Of a DNA stretch of 64,000 nucleotides, positions 18,117 to 27,571 are shown piece by piece. The notes under the pieces were generated by a model, which worked only from the letters and a program-made list of their open reading frames with translations, was not told the DNA's origin and did no database searches. Source of the stretch: Sphingobium sp. Cam5-1. Lineage in GTDB: Bacteria > Pseudomonadota > Alphaproteobacteria > Sphingomonadales > Sphingomonadaceae. Numbering within the stretch: the stretch's first letter is position 1; the number at the start of each line of letters is the position of its first letter. Location: assembly GCF_015693305.1 (NCBI RefSeq), contig NZ_CP065139.1, positions 558,001 through 622,000 on the forward strand. Reading direction: 5' to 3'. A program made the translations under genes and the position numbers.

Positions 18117-18770
18117 ATGACCATCTCCATCACGGCCTTCGAACGTTCCCCCGATCGCGGCCGGGGCATGGCCCGCGACATGCGGGTCAGATGGGCTCTC
18201 GAAGAGGCAGGCGTGCCCTATCAGGTCAGGCTCCTCTCCTTTGAGGAGATGAAACAGCCCAGCTACCTCGCATCGCAGCCCTTCGGACAGATACCGGCTT
18301 ATGAAGAAGATGGCCTCACCCTCTTCGAAACCGGGGCGATCATCCTGCACGTCGGCGATCGGCATGGCGGTCTCTGGCCCGGCGATCCCCATAGCCGTGC
18401 CCGCGCCATTGCCTGGATGTTCGCCGCCCTCAACACCGTCGAACCCCCGATCCTGGAACGGGAAATGCCCAAATATCTGGAACGCGACCAAAGCTGGTAT
18501 GAAGCACGCATGCCCCTGTTAGACAGCCGCGTGAAACAGCGTCTGTCGGAACTTTCCAACTGGCTCGGCGATCGTAAGTGGCTTGAGGACGACTTCAGCG
18601 CCGGAGATCTGCTGATGGTCACCGTGCTGCGAAGGCTCACCGGATCAGGGCTGCTGGAACTCTACCCCAACCTCCCGCCCTATATCGCGCGCGGCGAAGC
18701 CCGCCCCGCCTACCAGCGCGCCTTTGCCGATCAACTCGCGGTGTTCAACAAGTCCGAACAGACGGGCTAA
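18117..18770 (+). CDS. Glutathione S-transferase
   Basis: A 217-residue two-domain GST. The thioredoxin-like N-terminal half includes WALEEAGVPYQVRLL, the cis-proline motif QIPAYEEDGLTLFETGAI that binds the gamma-glutamyl group, and the C-terminal helical half includes FSAGDLLMVTVLRR (the N-capping box). It probably conjugates glutathione to, or isomerises, the pathway intermediate of this operon. The final codons overlap the 3' end of the convergent maiA gene (stops at 18770 and 18767), so the two transcripts are antisense over their ends. Confidence 0.88.
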   Translation: MTISITAFERSPDRGRGMARDMRVRWALEEAGVPYQVRLLSFEEMKQPSYLASQPFGQIPAYEEDGLTLFETGAIILHVGDRHGGLWPGDPHSRARAIAWMFAALNTVEPPILEREMPKYLERDQSWYEARMPLLDSRVKQRLSELSNWLGDRKWLEDDFSAGDLLMVTVLRRLTGSGLLELYPNLPPYIARGEARPAYQRAFADQLAVFNKSEQTG

Positions 18771-19411
18771 CCCGCATCCGGCTGCCGATCCGGATGCGCC
18801 GCCTGAACAGCGGGCAGCGCCAGGGCAGCCTCACCCGCCGCCACCAATCGGGGATAGGGCGACAAATCGACCCCGAACCGCCCCGCATTATAAAGCTGCG
18901 GCACAAGATAACAGTCGGCCAATGTCGGCCCGTCCCCATAAGCGAAACCCGCCCCATGCCGCGCGACCAACTGCTCAAGCGGCGCAAAGCCCTCGGCGAT
19001 CCAATGCCTCGCCCACTCTTTCACCTGATCCTTGGATGCGTGCAACTGGTTCTGCAATCGGTTAAGGACACGCAGATTGTTGAGAGGGTGGATGTCGCAA
19101 CCGATCAACGCGGCCATCGACCGCACAACCGCAACCTCATCCGCATCGCGGGGCAACAAGGGCGGCTCGGGCCACTTACCGTCGATCCATTCGAGGATGG
19201 CCGGGCTTTCAATGAGGGTCCTGCCCTCCACCTCCAAAGCGGGCACCAAGCCATGAGGCGCGATGGCGAGGTAATCGGCATCCCGCTGCTCCCCCGCGCG
19301 CAGGTCATGACTGACCTGAACGTAACCGACGCCTTTCAGGTTCAGCGCGATGCGCACGCGATAGGCGGCGGACGAACGCCAATATCCGTGCAGGGTGACA
19401 GGCGCGGTCAT
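18767..19411 (-). CDS. maiA: Maleylacetoacetate isomerase
   Basis: A 214-residue zeta-class GST-like isomerase. The N-terminal SSAAYRVRIALNLKG matches the S-S-x-S-x-R-V-R-I-A-L signature of the zeta class, and QLYNAGRFGVDLSPYP lies near the C-terminus. It converts maleylacetoacetate to fumarylacetoacetate using glutathione, in the cytoplasm. It is last in the homogentisate operon; its ATG overlaps the fahA stop by four bases (19408-19411), so the pair is coupled. Assignment is strong because the four preceding pathway genes are next to it. Confidence 0.95.
   Translation of the reverse strand: MTAPVTLHGYWRSSAAYRVRIALNLKGVGYVQVSHDLRAGEQRDADYLAIAPHGLVPALEVEGRTLIESPAILEWIDGKWPEPPLLPRDADEVAVVRSMAALIGCDIHPLNNLRVLNRLQNQLHASKDQVKEWARHWIAEGFAPLEQLVARHGAGFAYGDGPTLADCYLVPQLYNAGRFGVDLSPYPRLVAAGEAALALPAVQAAHPDRQPDAG
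18774..18797. terminator. Hairpin at the GST/maiA convergence
   Basis: GCATCCGG (18774-18781) and CCGGATGC (18790-18797) are perfect arms around an 8-base loop. The hairpin follows the GST stop and lies inside the last codons of maiA. No T-run follows, so termination is plausible but not certain. Confidence 0.45.
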
Positions 19412-20706
19412 GCCGACATCACCACGGCCCGGCATTCGCCAAAACCGATCGGAACAAAGCCCGGCGCGTTCGCCGTTGCGCGCAGGAAAATCTCGTCGCC
19501 ATCTTCGACGAACGAGCGCGTCTCTCCATCAGGCAATGTCAGCGGCTCTCGCCCACCTTCGGTCAGTTCCAACATGCTGCCATAACCCTCCCGTGTCGGC
19601 GCGGAGATCGTGCCCGTGCCCAACAGGTCCCCCGCATTGAGGTTGCATCCATTGGACGCATGATGCGTCACGATCTGGTTGACCGTCCAATACATGTTGC
19701 TGGCTGGCCCGGTGCTGAGACGAAATGGCGGCTGCCCTTTCTCCCGCATGCGCTGCGTCTGGATGAATGCTTCCATCGTCACGGCAAGCGCCCCATGTTG
19801 GAGGTCCGCGTCCGAACAGAGATAGGGCAACGGCAGCGGATCATCCTCCGACCGAGCAGGTTGGGCCATGCGGAACGGCGCCATGGCCTCGGCCGTCACG
19901 ATCCAGGGCGAGATGGTGGACTGGAAATTCTTCGCCAGAAACGGCCCAAGCGGCTGATATTCCCACGCCTGAAAATCCCGCGCAGACCAGTCGTTCAAAA
20001 GGCAGAATCCGGCGATATGATTCCCCGCCTCATTGATCGGGATCGGGCTACCCAGATCATTGCCCGTGCCGATCCAGACGCCCAGCTCCAGCTCATAATC
20101 AAGCCGCGCGGACATGCCGTAAACGGGCTCCTGCGCATCTGGCGGCTTGCGCTGTCCACACGGCCGCCGCACCGGCACACCTGACGGGCGTATGGACGAG
20201 GCGCGGCCATGATAGCCGATGGGCACATATTTGTAGTTGGGCAGCAGCGGATTGTCGGGCCGGAACTGTCGTCCGACATTGTTCGCATGATGAATGCCCA
20301 CATAGAAATCGGTGTAATCGCCAATGCGCGCGGGCAAATGCATGGTGACTTCGCCCGATGGATAGAGCATCGGCTCCACTGCCGCACGGTTCGCCGGATC
20401 GGAGAGCAACGCGCTGATCCGCCGCCGCAGAGCTCGCCTCTGCTCCGGCGGCAGCGCGAGCATCCGGTTCAGCACCGGCTCCGCGCAAACCTTCTCCCAC
20501 TCCCCGCCAAGCAGCCCAGCCTCCGCGCATGCCCGCAGGTCGAGGACCATGTCGCCAATCGCCACTCCGATCCGAGCCTGCTCCTCGCGCGGCGCGAAGA
20601 TGCCCAAAGGCAGATTCTGGATCGGAAAGTCCCGATGTCCCTGCGCGCTTTCCACCCAACTGGTCAGCGCGGAATCATGGGTCTCATCGCATTCCCACCA
20701 GTTCAT
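19408..20706 (-). CDS. fahA: Fumarylacetoacetase
   Basis: A 432-residue fumarylacetoacetate hydrolase. Visible are the N-terminal FAA domain (NLPLGIFAPREE), the catalytic and metal region DYTDFYVGIHHANNVG, the metal-binding LDYELELGVWIG (two Glu) and LLNDWSARDFQAWEYQ, and GTGTISAP near the C-terminus. It splits fumarylacetoacetate into fumarate and acetoacetate, the final step of phenylalanine/tyrosine breakdown. It starts at the base where hmgA ends (20706), and its stop overlaps the maiA start, so translation of the three genes is coupled. Confidence 0.96.
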   Translation of the reverse strand: MNWWECDETHDSALTSWVESAQGHRDFPIQNLPLGIFAPREEQARIGVAIGDMVLDLRACAEAGLLGGEWEKVCAEPVLNRMLALPPEQRRALRRRISALLSDPANRAAVEPMLYPSGEVTMHLPARIGDYTDFYVGIHHANNVGRQFRPDNPLLPNYKYVPIGYHGRASSIRPSGVPVRRPCGQRKPPDAQEPVYGMSARLDYELELGVWIGTGNDLGSPIPINEAGNHIAGFCLLNDWSARDFQAWEYQPLGPFLAKNFQSTISPWIVTAEAMAPFRMAQPARSEDDPLPLPYLCSDADLQHGALAVTMEAFIQTQRMREKGQPPFRLSTGPASNMYWTVNQIVTHHASNGCNLNAGDLLGTGTISAPTREGYGSMLELTEGGREPLTLPDGETRSFVEDGDEIFLRATANAPGFVPIGFGECRAVVMSA

Positions 20707-22022
20707 CAGCGCGGCTCCTCCGGAGGCAAAGGGAGCTGCGCCTTGGCAAACCCCTTCCAGCAGCTGTCATAGTCGCGCTGCAACAATGGCGTCTCCATCG
20801 CCCATCTGGTCGGCGCATAGGGCAGGCGGCTTTCGAACATGAACGCCATCATCGCGTCTGTCTTCACCGGGGCGAGCTTAGCCGAAACCGCCCTGTCATG
20901 GCTTTCGACATCCGGCCCATGCGCGGACATGCAATTATGGAGCGACGCGCCGCCGGGCATGAAGCCTGACGCCTTGGCATCATATTCCCCTTCGATCAGG
21001 CCCATAAATTCGCTCATGACATTGCGATGAAACCAAGGCGGGCGAAATGTATCCTCCGCCACCATCCATCGCGGCGGAAAGATCACAAAGTCGACATTCG
21101 CCGTGCCGGGCGTATCGCTGGGCGACGTCAGAACCGTGAAGATCGATGGATCGGGATGGTCATAGCTCACCGTTCCCATCGTGTTGAAGCGGCGGAGGTC
21201 ATAGCGGAACGGCGCCAGATTGCCGTGCCATGCGACCACGTCGAACGGGCTATGGTCCGCCCTGCTCGTCCAGAGCGACCCCATATATTTCTGAACAATC
21301 TCGAACGGCCGCTCGACATCTTCATAGGCCGCCACCGGCGCTTCAAAGTCCCGCGCATTGGCAAGCCCGTTCGACCCGATCGGCCCAAGCTCGGGCAAGC
21401 GAAAGGGCAGCCCGTAATTTTCGCAGACATATCCCCGCGCAGCCCCGTCGAGCAGTTCGACCCGAAAACGCACGCCCCTCGGTATCAGGATCATGTCCAA
21501 TGGCGCAGCCGTCAAGACGCCCATCTCGGTCACGATCTGCAACGCCCCCTGCTGCGGCAGGATCAGCATTTCACCATCAGCAGAAAAGAAGGCCCGGTCG
21601 ATCATGGACCGATTGGCAGCGAACAGATGAACGGCGCAGCCCAATCCCTGCGCCACGTCGCCATTCACCGCATAGGTAACCAGCCCGTCGATGAAATCAG
21701 TCGGCGCTTCCGGCATGCCCAACGAGTCCCACCGCAATCGGTTAGGCGAAAGGAGGCCGTCAGGAAGCGGCCCGGACCGCAAAAGCCGCGCGCCTTCATA
21801 AGGCTGGTACGAACCATGCTCGGCTGAAGGCCGCATCCGGTAAAGCCAGCTCCGCTGGTTCTGGTGCCGGGGCGCGGTAAAGGCCGTGCCCGAAAGCTGT
21901 TCGGCATAGAGGCCATAAGGCACGTGCTGAGGCGAATTGCGCCCAATCGGCAGCGCCCCCGGCACCGCTTCCGTCGAATGGACATTGCCGAAACCGCAAA
22001 GCGTCATGTCAGCCTCACTCAT
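20706..22022 (-). CDS. hmgA: Homogentisate 1,2-dioxygenase
   Basis: A 438-residue cupin-fold ring-cleaving dioxygenase. Fe(II) ligands are in [16 protein letters not shown] (His, Glu) and [12 protein letters not shown] (His). The N-terminal segment [13 protein letters not shown] is also characteristic. It opens homogentisate to maleylacetoacetate with O2. The ATG at 22022 overlaps the end of hpd by eight bases; a TTG one codon upstream is less likely. It is the third gene of the operon. Confidence 0.96.
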   Translation of the reverse strand: MSEADMTLCGFGNVHSTEAVPGALPIGRNSPQHVPYGLYAEQLSGTAFTAPRHQNQRSWLYRMRPSAEHGSYQPYEGARLLRSGPLPDGLLSPNRLRWDSLGMPEAPTDFIDGLVTYAVNGDVAQGLGCAVHLFAANRSMIDRAFFSADGEMLILPQQGALQIVTEMGVLTAAPLDMILIPRGVRFRVELLDGAARGYVCENYGLPFRLPELGPIGSNGLANARDFEAPVAAYEDVERPFEIVQKYMGSLWTSRADHSPFDVVAWHGNLAPFRYDLRRFNTMGTVSYDHPDPSIFTVLTSPSDTPGTANVDFVIFPPRWMVAEDTFRPPWFHRNVMSEFMGLIEGEYDAKASGFMPGGASLHNCMSAHGPDVESHDRAVSAKLAPVKTDAMMAFMFESRLPYAPTRWAMETPLLQRDYDSCWKGFAKAQLPLPPEEPR

Positions 22023-23046
22023 CAACAGTGATCACGCCGCGCCGTATCTGGTCCAACTCAATACTTTCGAACAATGCCTGAAAATTGCCGTTGCCGAAAC
22101 CTTCATTGCCTTTGCGCTGGATGATTTCGAAGAAGATCGGCCCGAACATATTCTCCGTGAAGATTTGGAGCAATATGCCCTCCCTCTCCACATCACCGTC
22201 AATGAGTATCCGGTTCTTCCGCAACCGCTCCAGATCCTCGCCATGTCCGGGCACGCGTCTATCGACCAGTTCATAATAGGTATCGATAGTATCCTGGAGC
22301 CGAACGCCCCGCGCCCGCAGCTTTTCGACGGTCGTGTAGATATCATTCGTGGTAAGCGCCAAATGCTGGATACCCTCGCCATGATATTGGCGAATGAATT
22401 CCTCGATCTGGCTCTTGTCGTCCTGACTTTCATTCAGCGGAATACGGATTGCCCGATCCGGCGCGATCATGGCCTGGCTCAACAGCCCGGTAGCCTGCCC
22501 CTTGATGTCAAAGAATTTCTGCTCCTCGAAATTGAAAAGCGTGCGGTAGAATTGGCTCCATACACGCATATGCCCCCGCCGGACATTGTGCGTCAGGTGA
22601 TCGAGCATATCGAGGCCCACATTGTTGGCGGCCTCTGCCCACCGCCATCCGGGGAACTCCGCCCAATCCTCATAAAGATCTTCGCCGTCCCTGACGAAAT
22701 AGAGATACGATCCGCCAATCCCCTGAATGACCGTATCATCCTCCTCGGTCGGCTGCGCACCATGCTCAAGCGCCCACGCCATCGCCGCTTCGGGATCGGC
22801 TACGCGAAAGGCCATGGCGCTGGCTGATGGGCCATGCTCGCCGCGAAACGCCGCCACCCGCCCGGCATCGTCCCGGTTCAGCATCAGGTTGATGCGACCT
22901 TGTTTATACCGCGTGATGTTCTTGGAAGGATGCCGATGCGTCGGCACGAAACCCAATTGTTCGAACTGCGTCGCCATCGCATCAGGGTCTGGCGACGTAA
23001 ATTCAACAAATTCAAATCCGTTCAGGCCCAATGGATTGTCAGCCAT
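22015..23046 (-). CDS. hpd: 4-Hydroxyphenylpyruvate dioxygenase
   Basis: A 343-residue VOC-fold enzyme. The Fe(II) ligands expected for the family can be placed at H150 (MLDHLTHNV), H228 (GIQHLAL) and E307 (FFEIIQRKG). It converts 4-hydroxyphenylpyruvate to homogentisate. The start at 23046 is chosen because GAGGTG lies six bases upstream; upstream in-frame starts would add about 19 residues that run into phhA. It overlaps the 3' end of phhA by eight bases. The aromatic aminotransferase linking tyrosine to hydroxyphenylpyruvate is not in the window. Confidence 0.96.
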   Translation of the reverse strand: MADNPLGLNGFEFVEFTSPDPDAMATQFEQLGFVPTHRHPSKNITRYKQGRINLMLNRDDAGRVAAFRGEHGPSASAMAFRVADPEAAMAWALEHGAQPTEEDDTVIQGIGGSYLYFVRDGEDLYEDWAEFPGWRWAEAANNVGLDMLDHLTHNVRRGHMRVWSQFYRTLFNFEEQKFFDIKGQATGLLSQAMIAPDRAIRIPLNESQDDKSQIEEFIRQYHGEGIQHLALTTNDIYTTVEKLRARGVRLQDTIDTYYELVDRRVPGHGEDLERLRKNRILIDGDVEREGILLQIFTENMFGPIFFEIIQRKGNEGFGNGNFQALFESIELDQIRRGVITVDE

Positions 23047-23914
23047 GTCCGTCACCTCTTTCTCTTGATCTTGCATAATTCTGCGTTCCCCGGCTGAAGA
23101 CATGGTCCATAGGGATTATTTCGTCCGCCTCTATGACCTCCTCTTGCTTCAGCTCTTCATAAAGCGGGGCAAAGTCCATCTCGACTGTCTGGCGCAGCAG
23201 ATCATCGAAGCTGTCGATGACGAAATAGGACTGTTGATAATCATCGATCCGATATTTGGTCCGCATGAGCCGCTTCAGGTCGAAACCGATCCGGTTGGGC
23301 GATGGATCATCCAACGCGAACAGGGACTCGCCATGGGAAGAGACGATCCCCGCACCATAGATTTTAAGGTCCGGCCCCTCGCGCATCAGGCCGAACTCGA
23401 CCGTATACCAATAAAGGCGCGCCAGCTTCTCGATCGCACCCAGGCCATCCGCGCGCAGCCCGCCCTCGCCATAGGCCTGCATATAATCGGCGAAAACCGG
23501 ATGGGCGAGCAGCGGCACATGGCCGAACACGTCATGGAAAACGTCCGGCTCCTGCAAATAATCCAGCTGGTCAGGCCTGCGAATGAAGCGTCCCGCCACA
23601 AACCGCCGGTTTGCCAGATGCTCGAAGAACGTCCTGTCCGGCACCAATCCCGGCACCGCGACCACCTGCCAGCCTGTCCGCTTCATCAACCTTTCGGATA
23701 ATTCCTCAAAGTTCGGAATGCCCGGTTTTGCGATCCGCAGAATATCCAGACCGTCCGTAAATTCCTTCACCGCCCGGCCGGGCAGCAGAGCAGCTTGCCG
23801 CGCGAACAGCTCATCCCAAACGGCATGCTCCTGGGGCGTGTAGCTTTCCCAATCCTGCCGGATCGTCCAATCCTCCGCAGCGCCTGCGGGGCGTTCGATG
23901 GTTGAAGCGGCCAT
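23039..23914 (-). CDS. phhA: Phenylalanine 4-monooxygenase
   Basis: A 291-residue pterin-dependent hydroxylase. The iron ligands H127 and H132 are in FHDVFGHVPLL and E173 in YTVEFGL, matching bacterial phenylalanine hydroxylase. It makes tyrosine from phenylalanine with tetrahydropterin and O2. No pterin-4a-carbinolamine dehydratase (phhB) follows, unlike in pseudomonads; it must be elsewhere if present. First gene of the catabolic operon; the divergent Lrp-type gene begins 94 bp away. Confidence 0.96.
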   Translation of the reverse strand: MAASTIERPAGAAEDWTIRQDWESYTPQEHAVWDELFARQAALLPGRAVKEFTDGLDILRIAKPGIPNFEELSERLMKRTGWQVVAVPGLVPDRTFFEHLANRRFVAGRFIRRPDQLDYLQEPDVFHDVFGHVPLLAHPVFADYMQAYGEGGLRADGLGAIEKLARLYWYTVEFGLMREGPDLKIYGAGIVSSHGESLFALDDPSPNRIGFDLKRLMRTKYRIDDYQQSYFVIDSFDDLLRQTVEMDFAPLYEELKQEEVIEADEIIPMDHVFSRGTQNYARSRERGDGHG

Positions 23915-23931
23915 ATGGAATATATGACACG

Positions 23932-23949
23932 ACCCCCATGTAAGGGGGT
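23932..23949 (-). promoter_or_regulatory. Inverted repeat in the phhA leader
   Basis: ACCCCC-ATGTAA-GGGGGT forms a six-pair stem 18 bases upstream of the phhA start, overlapping the likely ribosome-binding region or the transcript start. A role in control of the operon is possible but not shown. Confidence 0.35.
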
Positions 23950-23953
23950 TCCA

Positions 23954-23967
23954 ATTTCACGCGAAAT
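23954..23967. promoter_or_regulatory. Candidate Lrp/AsnC-type operator
   Basis: ATTTC-ACGC-GAAAT is an AT-rich dyad with five-base arms and a four-base centre, placed between divergent phhA and the Lrp-type gene. Its length (about 14-15 bp) and sequence suit an Lrp-family dimer site. Confidence 0.5.
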
Positions 23968-24008
23968 GGGCGAGTTTAAGAAACATAGTCATCACATCGA
24001 GACACAAT

Positions 24009-24479
24009 ATGAAAGATTTTCGTCAAATCGATGAGATTGACCGCAGGATCATCTCTATACTTCAAAAGGATGCCACGGTCAGCCATGCCGAACTCGCCGA
24101 ACAGGTTGGCGCTTCCACCGCTTCATGCTGGCGCCGGATCAAGGCGTTGGAAACGGCCGGCATTCTCACCGGCGCCGTCCGCCTGGTGAACCCGGAAAAG
24201 GTCGATCGCGGCGTCAATGTGCTCTGCAACATCCGGATGCGCAGCCATGCGCGCGACGCAAGGCAGGCGTTCGAGGATTTCGTGGATAGCCACCCGGAGA
24301 TTGTGGAGTGCTTCTCCATGTCGGGCGAGTGGGACTATCTGCTCCGCATCGTGGTTGCCGACGTCGCGGACTATAATCTGTTCCTGATGCACACATTGCT
24401 GGGCCATCCGTCCGTCGCCAGCGCTGCATCCCATTTTGCCCTGTCGATGACCAAATATACGACCGCGCTGCCCGTGTGA
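24009..24479 (+). CDS. Lrp/AsnC family transcriptional regulator
   Basis: A 156-residue feast/famine regulator. The N-terminal winged HTH (about 5-55) contains IDRRIISILQKDATVSHAEL and GASTASCWRRIKALE; the C-terminal RAM domain (about 70-150) senses an amino acid (EDFVDSHPEIVECFSMSGEWDYLL). It is divergent from phhA, so it very probably controls the phenylalanine/tyrosine operon in response to an aromatic amino acid, as homologous regulators do in other bacteria. That link rests on position. Confidence 0.92.
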   Translation: MKDFRQIDEIDRRIISILQKDATVSHAELAEQVGASTASCWRRIKALETAGILTGAVRLVNPEKVDRGVNVLCNIRMRSHARDARQAFEDFVDSHPEIVECFSMSGEWDYLLRIVVADVADYNLFLMHTLLGHPSVASAASHFALSMTKYTTALPV

Positions 24480-24592
24480 GCAGCAGGTAGCGGCCTGCGA
24501 CCGTCAGGAGCGTCGCGCCGCCTTCTCGGACAAGACGAGGCACGTTTCGTGGGCAGCCGGGTCTTGCGCTTGGCGGCCGATCAAGCCAAGCA

Positions 24593-25252
24593 ATGATCAT
24601 GCACCAGGGAAAAAGGCGAAGCGGCGCGGGCCGACCTCGCGCGGCAGAGATTGAAGAACGCGCGGAAGCCTTGCTCGAAGTGGCCGAACAGGCGTTGATA
24701 GAAGTGGGCTATGAACGCGCCACCCTGACATTGATCGCCCAGCGCGCGAGCGTTTCGAAAAAGACCATCTACGCCAAATATGGCGGCAAACCCGGACTGT
24801 TGCGAGCCGTGCTGGACCGGATTGCCGACCGGAACATGGCCGCCGATCTCCGCCTGCTCGATCGCGACAATCCGGTCGAGGGCCTTTATGAATGGGCTCG
24901 CATGATCATGCGCAGCACCCGGACCAGGGCCGCGCATGCCGTCACCGCGATCAGCATGCGCGAAGGATTGCGTTTCCCGGAATTCCGGGATGCGATGGAA
25001 GAGGCACGGACCCTGCGCCAGCAGACCCCCCTTCGCTCCTATCTGGAACGCCTGCGGGCGCGGGGCCTCATCCGCCCCGTCGACTGCGAAGAGGTCGCAT
25101 CAATGTTCCTGTGGATATTGTCGCAGGACATGGTCGACGCCGTTTCCGCGGGCACGGTCGAACCGCTGACCGACGAAGAAGCCGATGCAAAGGCTCGACG
25201 CGTGGCAGAACTGATCGCGCAGGGATTGATGCCCAAAGCGGGCAACGCCTGA
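24593..25252 (+). CDS. TetR family transcriptional regulator
   Basis: A 219-residue TetR regulator. The HTH (about 22-65) includes EQALIEVGYERATLTLIA and SVSKKTIYAKYGGKPG. A C-terminal TetR_C-like helical domain follows (LRSYLERLRARGLIRPVDCEEVA). The basic KRRSGAGRPRA tail precedes the HTH. An ATG two codons later is an alternative start. Targets are unclear: the convergent SDR at 25448 is separated by a palindromic element, and no divergent partner exists. Confidence 0.88.
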   Translation: MIMHQGKRRSGAGRPRAAEIEERAEALLEVAEQALIEVGYERATLTLIAQRASVSKKTIYAKYGGKPGLLRAVLDRIADRNMAADLRLLDRDNPVEGLYEWARMIMRSTRTRAAHAVTAISMREGLRFPEFRDAMEEARTLRQQTPLRSYLERLRARGLIRPVDCEEVASMFLWILSQDMVDAVSAGTVEPLTDEEADAKARRVAELIAQGLMPKAGNA

Positions 25253-25258
25253 CCCTTC

Positions 25259-25403
25259 TAGGTTGTGTGGGGATTCAGTTCAGGGCGAGGCGAAAATGGT
25301 GAATTTCGAGAACCGGCGCGCAGCGTACTTCAGTACGTGAGCACCGGAAGCGCAGAAAGTCGCCATTTGCAGGCCGTCATGGGCTGAATCCCCACACAAC
25401 CTA
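25259..25403. repeat. 145-bp palindromic element (MITE/REP-like)
   Basis: Perfect 20-base terminal arms (25259-25278 beginning taggttgtgtggggattcag; 25384-25403, its exact reverse complement) enclose a further imperfect inverted repeat, with the small palindrome CGTACTTCAGTACG near the centre. No coding frame fits. The structure is that of a non-mobile miniature element or an extended bidirectional terminator between convergent TetR and SDR genes. No obvious target-site duplication was identified. Confidence 0.75.
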
Positions 25404-25447
25404 AAGCGCGATAAGGAGCGACCTTAGCCGCCCCTCGTCACTGCCGA

Positions 25448-26257
25448 TCAATATTGGCGACCAAGTCCGCCATCATGATAGATAGACGCCCCAGTCACAA
25501 AGCGCGACTCATCCGACGCCAAATAGACAAAGGCATGTGCCGTATCTTCCGGGAAGCTTTCGATACCGAGCGGGCACATGTTCACCAGCTCCTGAATACC
25601 TGCCTGCGCCGACTCGTAGAGGCCAAGCTGCGCATATCCCTCATAGCCTTCCTTCAGCAGCGGCGTCGTCGTCTGCCCCGGATGCACTGAATTGACCCGG
25701 ATGCGCTTGGGGCCGAATTCGATCGCGCCGCACATGGTCAACATGCGCTGCGCCGCCTTTGACACATGGTAGCTCAGGTTATGGGCGTTGGGCATGTGGG
25801 ACGCCATGGACACGGTATTGATCACCGACCCACCGCCCCGAAAGCGGGTCACCGCATCGGCCAGAGCAGGCGCGCAATGCTTCATGCCCAAAAAGCCGCT
25901 GTCATGGTTGACCGCCATGACCTTGCGCAGGTCCTCCAGCGACGTGGCTTCGATACCGCCATGGATGGAAATACCGGCATTGTTCACCAGCACGTCGATC
26001 GCGCCGAATTCAGACACGACCATCGATACCAGCTTGGCCCAGTCCGCTTCCAGCGTCACATCCTGCGCGACGAGCTTGAATCGGCCAGCGCCATGCTTGG
26101 CTTCCATCTCGCTGCTGACCGCGTCCTCTGTACGAAGATCGGTGGCGATCACCGCGCGCGCACCTTCCCGCAGGAACGCGTCGCATACCGCCGCGCCGAT
26201 ATTACCCTGACGGCCTGCTCCCGTTACGATCGCGACCTTGCCTTCCAAACGCGCCAT
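25448..26257 (-). CDS. SDR family oxidoreductase
   Basis: A 269-residue SDR with the glycine loop TGAGRQGNIG (about 11-20), NNAG, catalytic SMAS and YHVSK, and YHDGGLGRQY at the end. The glycine loop has a two-residue insertion relative to TGxxxGIG, a pattern seen in one SDR branch. Expected to act on a secondary alcohol or ketone. It is transcribed away from the cupin gene and towards the palindromic element; it appears monocistronic. Confidence 0.9.
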   Translation of the reverse strand: MARLEGKVAIVTGAGRQGNIGAAVCDAFLREGARAVIATDLRTEDAVSSEMEAKHGAGRFKLVAQDVTLEADWAKLVSMVVSEFGAIDVLVNNAGISIHGGIEATSLEDLRKVMAVNHDSGFLGMKHCAPALADAVTRFRGGGSVINTVSMASHMPNAHNLSYHVSKAAQRMLTMCGAIEFGPKRIRVNSVHPGQTTTPLLKEGYEGYAQLGLYESAQAGIQELVNMCPLGIESFPEDTAHAFVYLASDESRFVTGASIYHDGGLGRQY

Positions 26258-26419
26258 TGTTCCTCATCCTTTCCACATTCCGAAAAATGGGTATCGGCGA
26301 GTTCCATAACGAGTCAAGCCGCGAGTGTGGATTCGACCCATGATAGGATGCGCCAGATCGTTGCCGTCAGTCCGAGCCGAGCTTTTGACAGCCGCGTGCC
26401 GGGGGCGCATGGGCATCCT

Positions 26420-27568
26420 ATGCAACTCGCCCATTTCGACATCGACATTTTCCTTCGCGACCATTGGCAAAAGCGTCCGCTGCTGATCCGCAATCCGTGG
26501 AAGGACTGGGACAATCCGCTCGATCCGGACGAACTGGCCGGGCTCGCCTGCGAAGAGGGCGTGGAGTCACGCCTGATCACGCGTCAGGCTGATCAACTGA
26601 AGATGGAAAGCGGCCCCTTGCCGGAGGCGCGCTTTGGCGAACTCGGAACCGAACCGTGGACGCTACTGGTGCAGGCGGTGGATCATCATGTCCCCGACGT
26701 CGCGGCCCTCATAGAAGCCTTCCGCTTCATCCCCGACTGGCGCATCGACGATGTGATGGTCAGCTACGCCACGGACGGGGGCGGCGTGGGGCCTCATTTC
26801 GATCAATATGACGTGTTTCTGGTGCAGGGCCTCGGCAAACGGCGCTGGCGCGTCGGGCCGCCATGCAGTTCCGCGACACCTTTGCTGCCGCATGACGATC
26901 TACGTCTGATCGCCGATTTTGAAGCGGAGGGTGACTGGATATTGGAGCCCGGCGACATTCTGTACGTACCACCCTGCTTTGCGCATGATGGTGTGGCGGT
27001 TGGTGATGATTGCATGACCTATTCGATCGGGTTTCGCGCGCCCTCCCGCGCCGACCTTGTCGAAGGCTGGTCCGCGCATCAGGCGGACGGCATGGCGGAG
27101 GAGGACCGTTATGCCGACCCCGATCTCGCCCGACAGTTCAATCCGGGAGAAATCACCACCCCTGCGCTCGACCGGCTGCATGCGATGGTGATGGAGGCAT
27201 TGGCCGATCGCGATGCCTTCGCCCGCTGGTTCGGGCAGCATAGCAGCTCGCCCAAATATTCCGATGCCGATTGGCGGCTCGATGAGCCGATCGCGGCCGA
27301 TGATGTACAGGCGTGGCTTTCCCAAGGGGCATCGCTCCAGCGCAACCCGGCCAGCCGTTATTCCTTCATCCGGCAGGGATCATCCATTCTGCTGTTCGCG
27401 GACGGCCATTGTTTCGATTGTGGGACGGACATCGCCTCCCTCGCCGAGCAGCTCTGCTCAAGCCCCATGGTCGCGGCCAATCCGGACCTTGCGCAAAACC
27501 CCGGCGCGGTCGGCCTCATCAAAACGCTAATCGATCAGGGCAGCCTCGCCTTCGATGAAGAGGATTGA
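26420..27568 (+). CDS. JmjC-type cupin, ribosomal-protein hydroxylase (RoxA/YcfD)-like
   Basis: A 382-residue Fe(II)/2-oxoglutarate oxygenase. The iron triad is visible at H126 and D128 (GPHFDQYDVF) and H189 (PPCFAHDG), positions close to those of E. coli YcfD (H125, D127, H187), and the length is similar (373 in E. coli). YcfD hydroxylates an arginine of ribosomal protein L16. The C-terminal winged-helix part (WLSQGASLQRNPASRYSF) is also present. The start MQLAHFDID matches the family; longer upstream frames are not supported. The next gene, rluE, starts four bases later, so a ribosome-modification operon is likely. Confidence 0.88.
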   Translation: MQLAHFDIDIFLRDHWQKRPLLIRNPWKDWDNPLDPDELAGLACEEGVESRLITRQADQLKMESGPLPEARFGELGTEPWTLLVQAVDHHVPDVAALIEAFRFIPDWRIDDVMVSYATDGGGVGPHFDQYDVFLVQGLGKRRWRVGPPCSSATPLLPHDDLRLIADFEAEGDWILEPGDILYVPPCFAHDGVAVGDDCMTYSIGFRAPSRADLVEGWSAHQADGMAEEDRYADPDLARQFNPGEITTPALDRLHAMVMEALADRDAFARWFGQHSSSPKYSDADWRLDEPIAADDVQAWLSQGASLQRNPASRYSFIRQGSSILLFADGHCFDCGTDIASLAEQLCSSPMVAANPDLAQNPGAVGLIKTLIDQGSLAFDEED

Positions 27569-27571
27569 TCA

